Notes under the pieces: generated by a model
The model's database searches: none
What the model was told of the DNA's origin: nothing
The model's input: only the letters and a program-made list of their open reading frames with translations
Program-made: the position numbers and the translations under genes
NCBI GenBank assembly: GCA_026874595.1
Contig: CM049307.1
Span: 94,338,330 to 94,402,329, forward strand
Length of the DNA stretch: 64,000 bases
Reading direction: 5' to 3'
Source of the DNA: Sipunculus nudus
Lineage: Eukaryota; Annelida; Sipuncula; Golfingiida; Sipunculidae
Shown here: positions 1-13,900 of the stretch, piece after piece
How the letters are laid out: each line of letters begins with the position of its first letter
Position numbering within the stretch: position 1 is the first letter of the stretch

Positions 1-1833
1 AAGGGACATAATCAGGAGCAATATTATACCTATCCTTTCACACTTTCAGCTCAGTATTGCTTTATACAAATTTCCCAGCAAAAAAATCCCAGCACATGGT
101 CTCAGTACCTCCTCTTCATGAGATCAGCTTGTGATGGTTCTGCTTGTTAGCAAACATGATCCAAGTGTTCTGTTTACCAAAAGAAGACCACATGACCAGA
201 GCTCTGATTTTGCACATGCACAACAGATCCCAAACAAGATGTAGTCCAAACTGGTCCATACATGGACTGTCATGCCCTCTGATATATCTCTGCTGCATGT
301 AAATTACAGTCCATGGGCTGATTGTAAATTCATTGTAGAACCTGTCACAACAGATCTATGCAACAGGTCCAGGGTTTCAGGTGAAATGATAGTGTGATCT
401 AGTTTATCAGGTTCGTAAGCCACACCAACATACAATGTTTAAACCAGCAGAAACATGTATTACATTTTTGGGACAAAATTGGTCTGATCATCTTCACAGT
501 TGTGAAACACCATTTGTAAGCCTGGAAAGAAAATGGAGAACACAGGTGGCATTCCAGCTATGTTTTTGTTGGTGCCAGAGATAGCAGCCAGTCCACTTTC
601 TTAAACACTCTTGTACAAGAGTACGCTAATGGTTTCAGGGCAATATTTCGGCAGGTACCATTTTATTTCCAGGGAAGATGCTAATTTTCATATAAATTCA
701 ACATGCTTTATATATTATGTCCCTTTAAAGGTTAACATTATCTTCTGAAGATATGGCTGTCTTCTGAATGAAGATAAGGATATATATACACTTATTATAT
801 TTGATAGGTGTCCAAGGAGACAGAACAGGAGAGCAGAGGGAGAGAAATGGGAGAGCACAAGGCTCAAAACCAGGAGATTACCAGTCTGAATCTCATTCGA
901 GGAGCAGTGCTTTTTTTCTGGCTTTATGGGGAGACTGTAACCAACAGTTGTGTTTCACCCACAAACAACTACAGACAGCACAGTAAGCCTTTCTGTTATT
1001 ACTGGGTAACACCTGCAAGTGCAGTACACATGGCCTGGTTAATGTCAGGATAATCATGTGTTTCAGCCCTGTCACAAAGCCCAAAACCTGAGAAGAACTA
1101 GAATGGCTTGTTTTCACACTTGCAAAACCAAATGTCCCCCAACTGCATTTATGTTGTATCAAAAAAGGCATGGTGAGAAATGTAAAGACGTTCAAAAGTT
1201 AAAGGGTTCCAATAAATTTTACATTTTGGCAGATTTGACCTTGAAGATGGAGGCCAAGATCGCCTTTTTTTTACTCGTCCAAACTTTGGGTAGGAACAAT
1301 GAGTGTTTAAAATTTTGGAGGAAATTTTGCAGCCCTTCAAAAGTTCCCACATTCTCAAGGCAATAACTATAATTTGAATGAGTTGACCTTGGAGATCCTG
1401 GTCAAGGTCACCAGTTATGGAGCTCAGCAAAGAACTTGGTAGGAACAACTTGTGTACCAAATTTGAGGACTAAATGTGAAGTGGTTAAAAATTCATGTGG
1501 TTCCCAAAAATTTTACATTTTGGCAGATCTGACCTTTTTTTGCAGATATCTAAAATACCTGGTTGACAGAGCAATAGATGGAGGCTTGTACCTCCCACAA
1601 AAAAAATAAATTCAAAAACAAAATAGTTACATCTCAGCAGTTCTTAATATTTACTAACTGTTAATATTAACAACATTACACAGCCCTCACTATCCCAGAG
1701 CTGTACTGGCAAGTTACCTATCTGAGGCAACATTTAGGTTCTCACAGGTGGTCAATGAGGGGTTGCTTTTATCAACAAGCCTTTGTGATCTAAATTTTCT
1801 TTGAAAAATGTAAGTAAAACAAAGAGAACCTAC
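1..1833. other. F8A intron 8 or beyond; no exon recognised
   Basis: No peptide resembling the HAP40 C-terminus was found on the minus strand. Positions 1200-1560 hold dispersed-repeat sequence with two copies of a motif like TTTTACATTTTGGCAGAT followed by 'tgaccttgga..tcaaggtca' blocks. The rest shows no recognisable structure. Confidence 0.5.
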
Positions 1834-1925
1834 CTGTAACAACATTAGTAGTAGAACTCTTGTGATCTCACAGTTGGCCAGGATATCACAAAATGCACCT
1901 ACTGGTCGGCCATTATGAGCACCCG
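1834..1925 (-). CDS. F8A1: F8A exon 8 (last exon found)
   Basis: A 92 nt exon, acceptor ATTTCCAG and donor GTAGGTT. It encodes AGAHNGRPVGAFCDILANCE then ITRVLLLMLLQ. It ends in phase 0 with a good donor, so at least one more exon must follow at lower coordinates. Confidence 0.9.
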
Positions 1926-4900
1926 CTGGAAATAAACAAAATGGCCCTTCATGAATGTGAGACCCATAAAAAACCCAATAAATACAGGAGACAAATAATG
2001 ATTGTTGGTGTTTATCTGCAACCATATCATCTTTAAATATTACACTTGTCAACAAGTAAAACAAACTGACATTTATAGACAGGTTAACAGTCCGCAGTTT
2101 AAAAGAATTTTTAGCATTCAACCTTCTTATTTAAACCAAACAAATATGTGTTTAAGTACAGGTCATGTTAATATCTGATTAACTGAACCTGTGATTCTCT
2201 GTGCTGAATTAGAGATGACTTAATGAGAAGGGGTTTGTGCAAGGCATGCAGCAGGTGTCTCCATTTTAAGAAAGGCAGCAGAGTGACTGAGAAGGAGGGG
2301 AACTAAAGACGATTTAGCTCTCAATGATCATCACCTTAATTTTCAACATTACTATTTACTTCCAGGGATTTTAGTTATGGGTTGATATCTCTGGGTGGTT
2401 TGGCTTGAAAATGTATCTAGGTCCAACTGTAATTTGTCATTAATCATGCCTTTTGTGACATATTTTGTACCAATTGATTAAGCTGCATAAAAATAGCACC
2501 TGAGATTACAAGCACAGGTAATACGCCTTAGTATAACACTCTTAATTTGTTCTATCAATTGCAAATGAAAGTCTCATTAGAATAAAAGATGAGAGAAAAT
2601 AAACTCACCTCCTCTCTGTTGAACCAAATAACTCATCTCAGTCAGTACAGTGAGGGCTCCCTCATAATCCTCTGAAAGACACATTCACAGCAGATAAAAT
2701 GAAGCATTTGTCACTACAGGGTACAACCACAGTGCACATACCTCAACAGAGGCTGGATGTTTAACTGGATCAAATCCCAAATTTATAATTACACCAAGGC
2801 AATCCATGATAACTTGACTGGCAGATAGGTAATTGTATTGCATAATTTGTAATTTAGTCTATACTAGGGAAATTAGGCAAGAGCGTATCCTTGAACGAAA
2901 TTACATTTTGTACTTGTACATAAATGAAAAACAATGTGCAGAGAATAAACTGATAGTACATCTGTCACTTTGAAAAATTTCTAAACATGCTGCCAATTTT
3001 AACAACCTACATTTAGATTTTATTTATCAAATCTAATTTATATTAATTTTTTATATAAAATACTTTTCATTCAGTTATAAATTTTTTATGAACAAATCTC
3101 AAACTGTAGCCTATACATTTCTTTTCTAAAAATGTCATCTAAAACTGAATTCACACAACCGGTGAATATAATCATGTTAAACAGTTTTTCTTTGCACTAA
3201 TACTTACTCATCTCAACTCGACAGGATGCCACTTGTGTCATTGACTGGAAACAGTCCAAAGGATTATGGGATTGCAACTCTGCTGCCCTCTGGTAGTGAC
3301 TGATAGCTTCACCAGGATGCTTCACTCTCTGAAGTCAAAACTATTTGTATCAAATAAAATCTAAATTTTTTCTATTGCTTATCATATATAATCACTCTCT
3401 GAAGAGGAAATATATTGGCCCAATAAAATCTCAATTTTATCAATTGCTGATCATATATAAGCACTCTCTGAAGACAAAATATATTGATCAAATTAAATCT
3501 TAATTTCATCTTTTGCTCATCATACATAATCACTCTCCGAAGAAAAAATATTTTGATCCAATAAAATATTAATTTTATCTATTGCTCATCACATATATCA
3601 ACTATCTGAAGACAAAATATTTTGATCAAATAAATTCTTAATTTTATCTATAGCTAATCATATGTAATCATTCTCTGGATACAAAATATTTTGACCCAAT
3701 AAAATCTTGATTTTATCCATTGCTCATCATATATAAGTACTCTCTAAGGACAAAATATATTGACCCAATAAAATCTTAATTTCATCTACTGCTAATCATA
3801 TATAATCATATCTTTCTTCTTAATGTTTGTTTCCCTTTCATTTTATCAACCATGTAGATGGTTGATGTATATGGAGTTGACCTCATCCTGTTATACCATC
3901 TTTCCTCCCTACCATTGGCCTATTTAAGGATTTCTGATGTTCACTGTAGGAATTCCGAATTGTGGTATCCAAAACTAAACATATACAAAGCCCAAATAAA
4001 GCTGTTTGTGTGACTAGTAGAGTAAATGGGTAATTGGTATCAGTCATTAATTAACAAGCAAATTCCTGGAATTAATGTCCCCCGCATTGGGATCTTATTT
4101 TTTTCATGCTTGATGAAGGACCAGCAGACAGAGTGACAGAAAGACAGACAGAAGCCAGGCACTCAAAACAAATCCCAACCAGGGTATGCATGAGAGCAAT
4201 CACTGACCAAAATTTGAATGAAATCAGATAATATTTAGGAAAGTTATCCCACAGAAACAAAAACCTGACAGTGACAGACAGACCAACGGACATAAGCCAG
4301 ACACTTCAAAACAAATCCAAACCAAGGTAAGCATGAAAGCAATCACAGACCAAAATTTGAATGACATCGGATAATATTTAGAAAAGTAATAGCAGGGAAA
4401 CGAAAACCTGACAGACGGACAGACAAAGTGACTGACAGACAAAAGAAAAGCCAGACACTCCAAAACTAATCCCAACCAAGGTATGCATGAGTGCAATGTC
4501 TGACCAAAATGTGAATGAAATCAGATAATATTTAGGAAAGTTATCGCACAGAAATGAAAATCTGACAGACTGACAAACAATGTGACAGACAGACAGATAG
4601 ATGCCAGACACTCCAAAAGCAATTCCAACCATAGTAAGCATGAGATCAATCACCGACCAAAATTTGAGTGAAATCAGATAATATTAAGGAAAGTTATGGC
4701 ACAGACACGAAAACCTGACAGACGGACAGACAGAAGCCAGACACTCCAAAACCATTCCCAACCAAGGTAAGCATAAGAGCAATGACTGACCAAAATTTTA
4801 ATGAAACAGGATAATATTTTGGAAAGTTATTGCACAGAAACAAAAACCTGACAGACAGACAAAGTGACAGGCAGACAGACAGACAGACAGAAGGCAGGCA

Positions 4901-7900
4901 CTCCAAAACCAATCCCAACCAAGGTAAGCATGAGAGCAATCACTGACCAAAATTTGAATGAAATCAGATAATATTTAGGAAGGTTATCGCATGGAGACGA
5001 AAACCTGATAGACAGACAGACAAATTGACAGACAGATAGACAGAAGCCAGACACTCCAAAACCGATCCCGACCAAGGTATGCATGAGAGCAATCCCTGAC
5101 CCAAATTTGGATGAATTCAAATAATAATTAGAAAAGTTATCGCACAGAAACGAAACCTGACGGACGGACGGGTCTGTCTAAAACACGGAGAATCCTCGGA
5201 GAGATGGAGAATTTGCGGAGAATTTACAGTGAATTCGTGGAGAATTTGCGGAGAGTTCTATATGCAATGGTACTTTTAAATACACATTCAGATCACTTAA
5301 AATCTCCGATTATATTACTATTAACATATTTGTTCACTGTTGAATGACCGAAATAATTAAAAATCTGTACATTCACGTAAATGAGACTGTGGACTATTTT
5401 GGATTGCAAATGCAGTCGAGTTCTATATGCAATGATACTTTTAAATACACATTCAGATCACTTAAAATCTCCAATTATATTACTATTAACATATTTGTTC
5501 ACTGTTGAATGACCGAAATAATTGAAAATCTGTACATTCACGTAAACGTGACTGTGGACTATTTTGGATTGCAAATGCAGTTGATTTTTGTTTCAATCCA
5601 GAAATTATAAACAAATTTAACATTTTAAAAACAGGGATAATGCAAAAACACTTACTTTCTTATTTCAGTTCAGACATTTTTCTACCATATCCTCAAACAA
5701 AACTTTCTCCTAGAATACCAAATCCTAAATATAATGCAACGTACTGTAACCATTGGATATGAATGTGAATGTGGGTTAGGAGATGTATTTGAAGATATGA
5801 GCGGGTGTGATAAAACATTAAAAAAAAGTAATAAGTGGTTTCATTTAAAATGTGCATTTGTCTTTAAAATAACTAAAACAATTAATGAAATGGTTTTATG
5901 AAGATTGTACAAATTAGTTCTTGTACTATTGCTGTATGTACGTGTAGATTGTGCTATTTTTTTCCCATTATTTTTATTATTAGTGGACTCTGTATTGTTA
6001 TGATCAGAAAGAAGTGTGGCGTATTTTGTACAGACTAAGAAAAATGTAATTTAACTGTGATCACAATAAATATTTACTATTTTTTTCTTTTATCCTACTG
6101 TCAAGTTGATTCATTGGCTTAAAGGTATAGAATCTTTAATTGTTTGTGTATAAAGTCGAATGTTTGTTTCAATTTTTATTTGTGCATGTAAATTTCGTCT
6201 ATACACTATTAATAGTACTAGTGTTTTCTATCTATAGCAATAAATGTATGATTTATTTATTATATTATATATTTCGTTCACACCTGTAAATTTGATACAC
6301 CTGCATGGTTTTGTTATGGTTTTCACAATAAACTTTTGAAACGTTATTTAAGAGTGTTGCGGTTTCGTCTTAAGATCTGTCAGTGTCAGCTGGCGACTCA
6401 GACGAGTATTACATTTTGAGTAACACATTCACTCGGCTTTGAGTCTACATTGTTAAGCATAAAATGCTTGATTAGGTACAGATTATTAATTATTTCGGTC
6501 ATTTAATAGTGGGTAAATATGTTAAGAGTATCATAATAGGAGATTTTAAGTGATTTTAAAGTGTATTTAAATATATCTTTGCATAAAAAAAACTCTCCGC
6601 AAATTCTCCACAAATTCTCCATCTCTCCGTGAATTCTCCGCGTTTTAGACACACCCCGGACGGACAGAGAGACAGACAGACAAACCCAAAACAATGTCCC
6701 CTGCATCCACGGTGCGGGGGACAAAAATATGTCTATATGAACATAAAGAGACAGGCCTGACCTTTCAATAATGCATGGAGGGCCCCCCCCCCCCCCCCAG
6801 AGTATGCCCAATTCACTTTGAAAAGGACCAAAATACCACTGATTGAGCCGAAATTCTTGTTCATTTTAGGTCACATAGCGGATTATGTAAAAGATCTCAT
6901 AATATTTCTATTATCAGTCTTTGATTTAGGGATAACACAGAATATCTGTTTATATTAAAAATATTGAAATTTTGCCTTGCGACACTATAAGCATGGATAA
7001 TGCATATGAGATATGAGCCAATGAAGTTACATTTTAAACAAATGTACACCTGTGTAGCTTGGGCATCTAGGTCACAAAATTTTAATATCCCTTTTACAAA
7101 TTTGTAACCATTATGTCTGGACAAAAAAGCCAACCACAATAAATAAAAGGTCTGCATACTGGGAATATACTCTGGTTGGCTTCGTGAAAGTTTAATTTTC
7201 ACAGTTGCACCTGAACCTATACAATCTAAATACAGCAGAATTTGTAATTAGTATACAATTAGAATATATCCCACAAAACATCACTCATTTCTGTTACTGC
7301 CATTATATTATGACCCATGCCACAGTCTATATATCCCCGGTGATATCACAGGTTTTAATAATTAATGAGTGTTTGTATTGGCTGGTTTTGATATCATGAA
7401 CATAGCAGGTTGCTGATTCACGAACCATGTTTTCAGAGGTGTGATAACTAATTTTTTTTGTACAGAGGCATCATTCTCTCTTGTTCATCTTAGCTGTAGG
7501 GATATCTTACTCCCGAGGGTTTCATGTTGGCGATTAATTCCCATTCGCAAGTATCATAAAATTAAAACCCTTCGAACAAAAAGGTAACCACAGTATGCCC
7601 TCCTTAGAACTGAGAAGACCATGTGACAATTCAGTTGAGAATGACAGCTAGATAAAATATAAATTTCTGCTGCAGTATCCTTATTTAAAGAGCCTTCCAC
7701 CAGTGCTTTACACTTGCCACACAAATATAACCCCCTCATTCCCTCCCTGTGAATGGTGGTTTTGTGAGTAAACTGTTGTGAGCTTTTCTGTATTAATGAG
7801 AATTTTCTCTGTTAAAGTTTATAAGCCAGAGTAAGCCAACCGAAAATTTTCCCTTATTGGGCCTATTATCGCCCATCCCGCCTCGCTCCTGTGTAACTAG

Positions 7901-10900
7901 GTCACACTTCTGCTACCTGTAATCACATTTTCGAAGGCGGAAGGAAGTGGACTGGGAGGGAGCGATGTTTGTAATACAGAAAAGCTCACAACAGTTTACT
8001 AACAAAACCACCATTCACAGGGAGGGAATGGGGGGGTTTTATTAGGTAAACATAAGTGTGAGCTGTTTCTGTATTAATGAGAAAAGAACAGACAGGCCTT
8101 GGGGAGGGAGCACCTACCTGTAACGATGGAACGAGGAGAATCTCAGTGCTGGGACGGCGCAGCAGACGACCTCGGCGAGGAAACAGATGGAGAGGAAGAA
8201 GATGGCCTGGAAAATTGGAGGAACTCACCCGCCGCTATCACAAGCCCCAGGGAGTAAAGGCCCGAAGCCTGGAGCTGAACATCCTTTAGATAAAAGCGTG
8301 TGAATGTAGATGGGGATTTCCAGTAGCCCTTCTTGACCAATTGATTGGGTGAGATCCCGGAGAAATGGACCAAGGAAGTAGAAAGAGCTCAAATGTCATG
8401 AGCCTTGATGTGAAGTTGTTCTAAGGTGGATGGAGAAGCTGATTCATAGGTGGCGACGATAGTAGCTTTGAGCCACGCACTAATGGTGATAGGGCTAATC
8501 TCCTTATTGGAAGTCGTGACTTTGGTAGAAATAAACAACTTCTTGCGCCCCCCCCCCCCCCCCCCCCCCCGGAAAAGAAAGATAATAACGTAACTCATGA
8601 ACCGGGCAATTGGTAGCCCCATAACGGTACTGACCGTTAGGGAGGGCCGGAACGTGCCAAGCAGACGGAGGATCATCGAAATTTTGGTTCTTTCTATAAA
8701 AATCCGGAGGAAAATGTAGGGTGGCCAACGAACAGTCGGCCGCAATTTGCGTGAATTTCAAATCAGCCACGAGGGCATGAAGCTCAGAGCGGCGACCGGC
8801 AGAGGCAAGAGTGAGGAGGAAAACCGTTTTCCGAGATAAATGGAGAAGATGGGCCGAACGCAGCGGCTCATAAGGGGGTTCCCGGAGGTGACGTAAGACG
8901 ACGTCCAGGCGCCAGGAAGGCGCAACATACCGAGGACGAGACGCACGGGCATGAACCCCCTTGAGAAAATCCTACACCAACGGATGATGGACACGATCGT
9001 GACCCAGCGGACGGAGCACTGACAGCAGGGCGGCACGATAGCCATGGAGAGAGGGATAGGATAAATGTTTATCCTGCAGTAAGAACACAAAAAAAGTCCA
9101 AAACCGCCACAAGCGACGGATCTAATGGGGAGATTCCACAGGAAGACGCCCACTCGGTAAAGAGACGCCACGGGGAGTCATAGATGCGGTCCGAAGAACA
9201 GCGACGGGGAGCCCAGGCAAGGAGAGCAGCCGGACTTGAAATGCCCTGATCCTTGGGGTGTCCAAGGAGAGCAGGAATGCACATAGAGGGCACGACCGAA
9301 ATGGGCGACGCGCTCGAGGGAACGACGGGAGCGCGAGGCGGAGCGGTAGTAGAAGCGGGGGGTGAGAGAGTAGTGAGCGCCACAGAGGAAACCAGGGAGC
9401 CGCAGGATGAAACAGTAGTATGAGAAGGAGGGTCGTCTGGTCCGCGCGGGACAAGCGGAGAAGGACACGGCGGATGAGATGAGGCGCCGGGAACGCAAAG
9501 AGAAACTGGTGAGACCACCCGGACGGTGGCCTGTCGGGGAGACGGTCGCGAGGGTGACGTAGACGCGTCGTGGTAGGTACGAGAACGGGGGGGAACGGAA
9601 AATTGAACAGATCGAATTCCGGCCGCCCCAGGCAAGCGAAAACACTCCGCACAACCAGGAGCGGAAGGAGCATCGGGGGAGGAGGAGAAGCAGGACAACG
9701 GGAAAGGGCGTCCGCGAGGATGTTCGACACGCCCTGAAGATGGGACGCATGAACCGATGCCCGGAGAGAGATGCATAGATCGAACAAAAGGTAGGTCTCC
9801 TGCATGAGAGAGGGAGACCGAGTACCGCCCTGCCTGTTGATATATGCCACAACCGTGGTATTGTCGGTCCGGACGAGAATGTGATGGCCCATCAAGCGGG
9901 GAGACCAGCTGGAGATTGCGCGACGGACGGCACGCAGTTCTAGTATATTGATATGGAGCAGACGTTCAGACGTGGACCATATCCCCGAAGCGCAAGGATC
10001 AGCAAGATGGGCCCCAGAACCGAGGAGAGACGCATCAGTATAGATGGTGCAATCGACATCTTGGGAAAAAGGAACGCCGCGCAGGAGAAATGGAAGGTCC
10101 AGCCAGGGACGAAGGGACCTCCAGGTGAGCTGAAACGGGAGGACTGTAGGACGAACCGAGGTTAAAGGGAGAAGGCCGTGACGGCGCAGGAGAGACTGAA
10201 TCGGACGTAGGTACAGTCGGCCGAACGGGATAAAAGACGCCGCCCAGTTGAGAGCGCCGTGGAGAGAAACTGCCGTGCGAGAGTCGACATGGCGCAGCGT
10301 GAGAAATGAACGAATCTGCCGGCGGAAGCGACGCCGTGCCGGACGCAAAAATCGAGCGTGACACCCAGAAATTGGAGGGACTGGGTGGGAGTGAGAAGAG
10401 ATTTCTCCGCATTGACGAGAAAGCCAAGGTTCCAAGTAAGGTGAGAACTCGGGAGCGATCAGACAGTAATAGGGAGCGATCGGCCGCATGGTCTAGCAAA
10501 TCGTTCAGATAAGGGAGCACAGAAATGCCCTGGGAACGGAGATATCGCGTGACCGTATGAACCAGCATGGTAAAAATCCAGGGGGCCACTTTGGTCCCAA
10601 ACGGGAGGGCCCAGAATTGAAAGACGCGGTTCTGATACGCGAAGCGAAGAAACGGTTGAGACGATGGATGGATTGGAACGTGAAAGTAGGCATCCGTAAG
10701 GTCGATTTTGAACGCCCAATCAATCCTTCGAACAATGCGGAGCACAGCATGGATATTGAACATCCGAAACGGGGGCAGACGGATGAACGAATTGAGGGGC
10801 TTCAGGTCTATGATGGGGCGCCAGTGCCCGTGCGCTTGGCGGGATCGGACGGAGGCGGAGTGAAGAACGGATGCAGGGTGACGGGAGGTGCGTGCAAAAA

Positions 10901-13900
10901 CGTAAGACGGAACCCGAACTTGATGGTGCTGAGAATTAACCCATGTGAGGTGATACCCGCCCACGCGGGAAAATGGGCGCTTAGACGAGCACCGACCGGA
11001 ACGAATGAGTCATTTCTTGGTCGAACCTCGTTTGGAGGAACGACCACGAAAAGGCTGAGAACGGCTGGAACGGCCGGAAGGACGAGAAGACGGAGCAGGA
11101 GCGCGACGCGGCTGAGCGGGAGCAGCAACCAAAGGCCGAGGGCGCGGGATGCGGAAGGACGGCCGAGGCGCAATAGAGGCCGAGCGGAGGCGGGCCTGAC
11201 GATCCGAGCGCTCCAAGGCGCTGTCAAAAAAAGGCCGTAAATGGCCGCCAAACAGCAGGGAACCGGTAAAAGGCTGAGAATACAGCTCGGTCAACTCCGC
11301 CCAGGTAAGCTCCGGCTTTAAGTGCTTTAAGGACTGAATGCAAGCCGTGCGGCGTAACAAGATACAATTTTCAACCAGGCGCCAAACGACCTGTTGCAAC
11401 TCAGCGCAAGTATGGGCAGAAGCCTGCCAGATGTCGTTAAGTGTGAGCGAGTCCTGAGATACTGCGAGCAGGCTAGTAACGGCCTGCAAGTCGTTAACCA
11501 TACCGGCCGCTTGCCGGCCGAGCCCCTCCAGATCCGACAGGTGACGATCGGAAAACTGGACAGACGATGGAAATAAAGACTTACCATCCGCGAACGGCTG
11601 TTCAAGGCCAGACTCGAGCCGAATCGGAGCAGACGGAATATCCGGGTGATCAGGATTCAAATAAGAACCAGCCGCCGACGCCGAGGAAGACCGAGGTTGT
11701 AACCTACGGAACTCCAGACCCCTAGGGTGGGCCTCCTGGGTGGAGGTAGCCACGAGGTCCAGAAGCGCAAATTTGCGCGTACGCCAAGCCTGGCGTTGAA
11801 GCGCGATCTCCGACTACTGATCTTGTGCCAGGGCGGGATCGGCTGAATGAGAAGACGGGGACGCTGGAGAACCCCGGGAAGGGGGATCCAGAGAGACCCG
11901 CTAAGCCGGAACGACCGGAGGCTGGAAACAGGAAGCCGGGGATCGGGCAGCAGCAGGGACCATCCGGGAAGGCACAGGAACCGGAGCCGCAGGCAGCACA
12001 GCCGATGGTAACTGAAATAAAGAGCCGGCCGGCCGGGCCAGAACGGTGTCAGACTGAGTAACCGGAGGCGAGGCCGGCTGCACCGAAACGGAGGCAGGAG
12101 GGACCGACACACTTACCTGCACACCAGGAAGGTCCGGGCAAACCCGCTGGAAGGCCCCGGCCGGCCTCGGGGATAAGGAAGGAAGCCGGCGAGGAGCCGG
12201 GGGCGAAGAGAACGGCGGGGTAGAAAGCACCGGGGGTGCCAGCGAGGGCGCCGGGCGGACGGATTTGGGTCTAGAAGAATCGTCTAGATCCGACATAAGT
12301 GACGAGCAAAAACCGGGACAATTTATGTAATATGGAATAAGCAGACGGGCCGTCAGAACAGGAGGCCCAAGGAACGGGGGAAGATTTCCGTTTGCGGGAA
12401 TGAGAAAGCAACGACTTAACTGTCGAAACTACTGGTGAGGAAACAGGACCGGCGGGAACGGACGGGGAACGCAACATGGCCGTGTTGCGGTCACCCAGGG
12501 TAGGCTCCCCTACCCTCCCCCCCGGGAGACAACCTCGGGGCCAGACAAAGGAATCGTGGAGGGGGAACCCCCAACTATAGGGGAATGAGTCCAATCCTGG
12601 AACAAAGTCCACTTGTCTGAAGTCCAGGTTTGGCAATAAAAATAAGGATCCACCGGACCACGGCAGTAGTCATTGTTGGTGCGGCAATGGAAACAAGTGG
12701 GGTGGGAATCCCAAACCGGGATTACTGAACCACAAGAGACACAGTAAGTGGGGTTCTCCATGGCGGGCAAGGGAAAAGAAACACAACTTACAGTCAGTTG
12801 GCAAACTCGACCGTACAAACCCAACAGTGGACGAATCTCGCAGCGCGGGATCACACGTCGATCATGGCTGACGCCAGAAGATAATGTGATTACAGGTAGC
12901 GGAAGTGTGACCTAGATACACGGGAACGAGGCGGGATGGGCGATAATAGGCCCAATAAGGGAAAATTTTCGGTTGGCTTACTCTGGCGTATAAACTTTAA
13001 CAGAGAAAATTCTCATTAATACAGAAACAGCTCACACTTATATTTACGTAATAAAACCTAGTGTTTTGCACTCACAACACGTGAAAGGTCCATGGGGACA
13101 TCATATCTACCTGACCTAATTGTATGAAAGTTGTAAACCGGCCACACAATGCCAGGTCTGAAATGCCTGCTTTGTCCTACACAGCTTGTTGTTGTTTTCC
13201 CAAGTACATACTAACCCAGTTTGAAAATGGCAAAGTTTATGGTAAATGCTGATAGTCCTGTCCTACACCCTGTTCCCTTTTCAGCATACAAGTTTCAAAG
13301 TCATAACAAATATGCCAGATACACAGTTTTCTAGCGGAGCTAAATAAAATAAGACACCTTTGGCATGTATCTTTTAAACCTGTTGGTCAAACATTACATA
13401 TCAGCACACATACTTAGGAAATTCCCAAAATGACAGATCCAGGTTATGCATATTAAGTTTTATATTGAGAAACCTTCCTTTGTTAAGTGTTAATGGTCCA
13501 GTCAACTTACGGCCAAGTGAGTGAAAGTCAAACATTTTTGTTTGTTTCCAACAAGTCAGCGTCTGCCCCAGTTTGAATCTTGATCACATGATAGAACAAC
13601 TCTTTATGTTTTGCTCTTTAACTTAAGAACAATATGATGGATGAAAAATGATATTTCATCCCTAAAACTTGCGCTAATTACCAGTATGTAAAATGACCTA
13701 ACGAGGGCATTTGCGGGCGCCTTGAAATCTAGCCCTTTGATAACCCGTGGCCGTGAGGGGGGACCGTTGGAGTTTAAAGGCTTCAGGTTACTGTACTAGT
13801 TCACTCACCCTCAGTGCATTCCCAAGTTCCAAACACAATGCTGCTGCTAGAGCTGGCTGTTTGTTCTCAATGTGGACCTGAAAGACAACAAACACAAGAT

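Larger units (their letters stand above)
7729..13056 (-). mobile_element. DIRS-type tyrosine-recombinase retrotransposon, copy A (decayed)
   Basis: A 5.33 kb GC-rich element lies in F8A intron 5 in the same orientation as the gene. Order on the minus strand: left inverted terminal repeat, cysteine-rich and basic ORF1, reverse transcriptase, RNase H, spacer with an RPEFDLF block, tyrosine recombinase, internal complementary region, right inverted terminal repeat. Inverted ends plus an internal complementary region are diagnostic of DIRS rather than LTR or LINE elements (family knowledge). No methyltransferase domain is seen. Several frames are broken. It is related to copy B at 46066-51715 but lacks ~74 codons of ORF1 and ~110 nt of RT. 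Confidence 0.92.

Noticed and set aside
4072-5120. Overlapping minus-strand frames repeating VSGFCLSVCLSVC-like text
   Set aside because: They translate the ~149 bp tandem array; the repeat at DNA level explains the openness.
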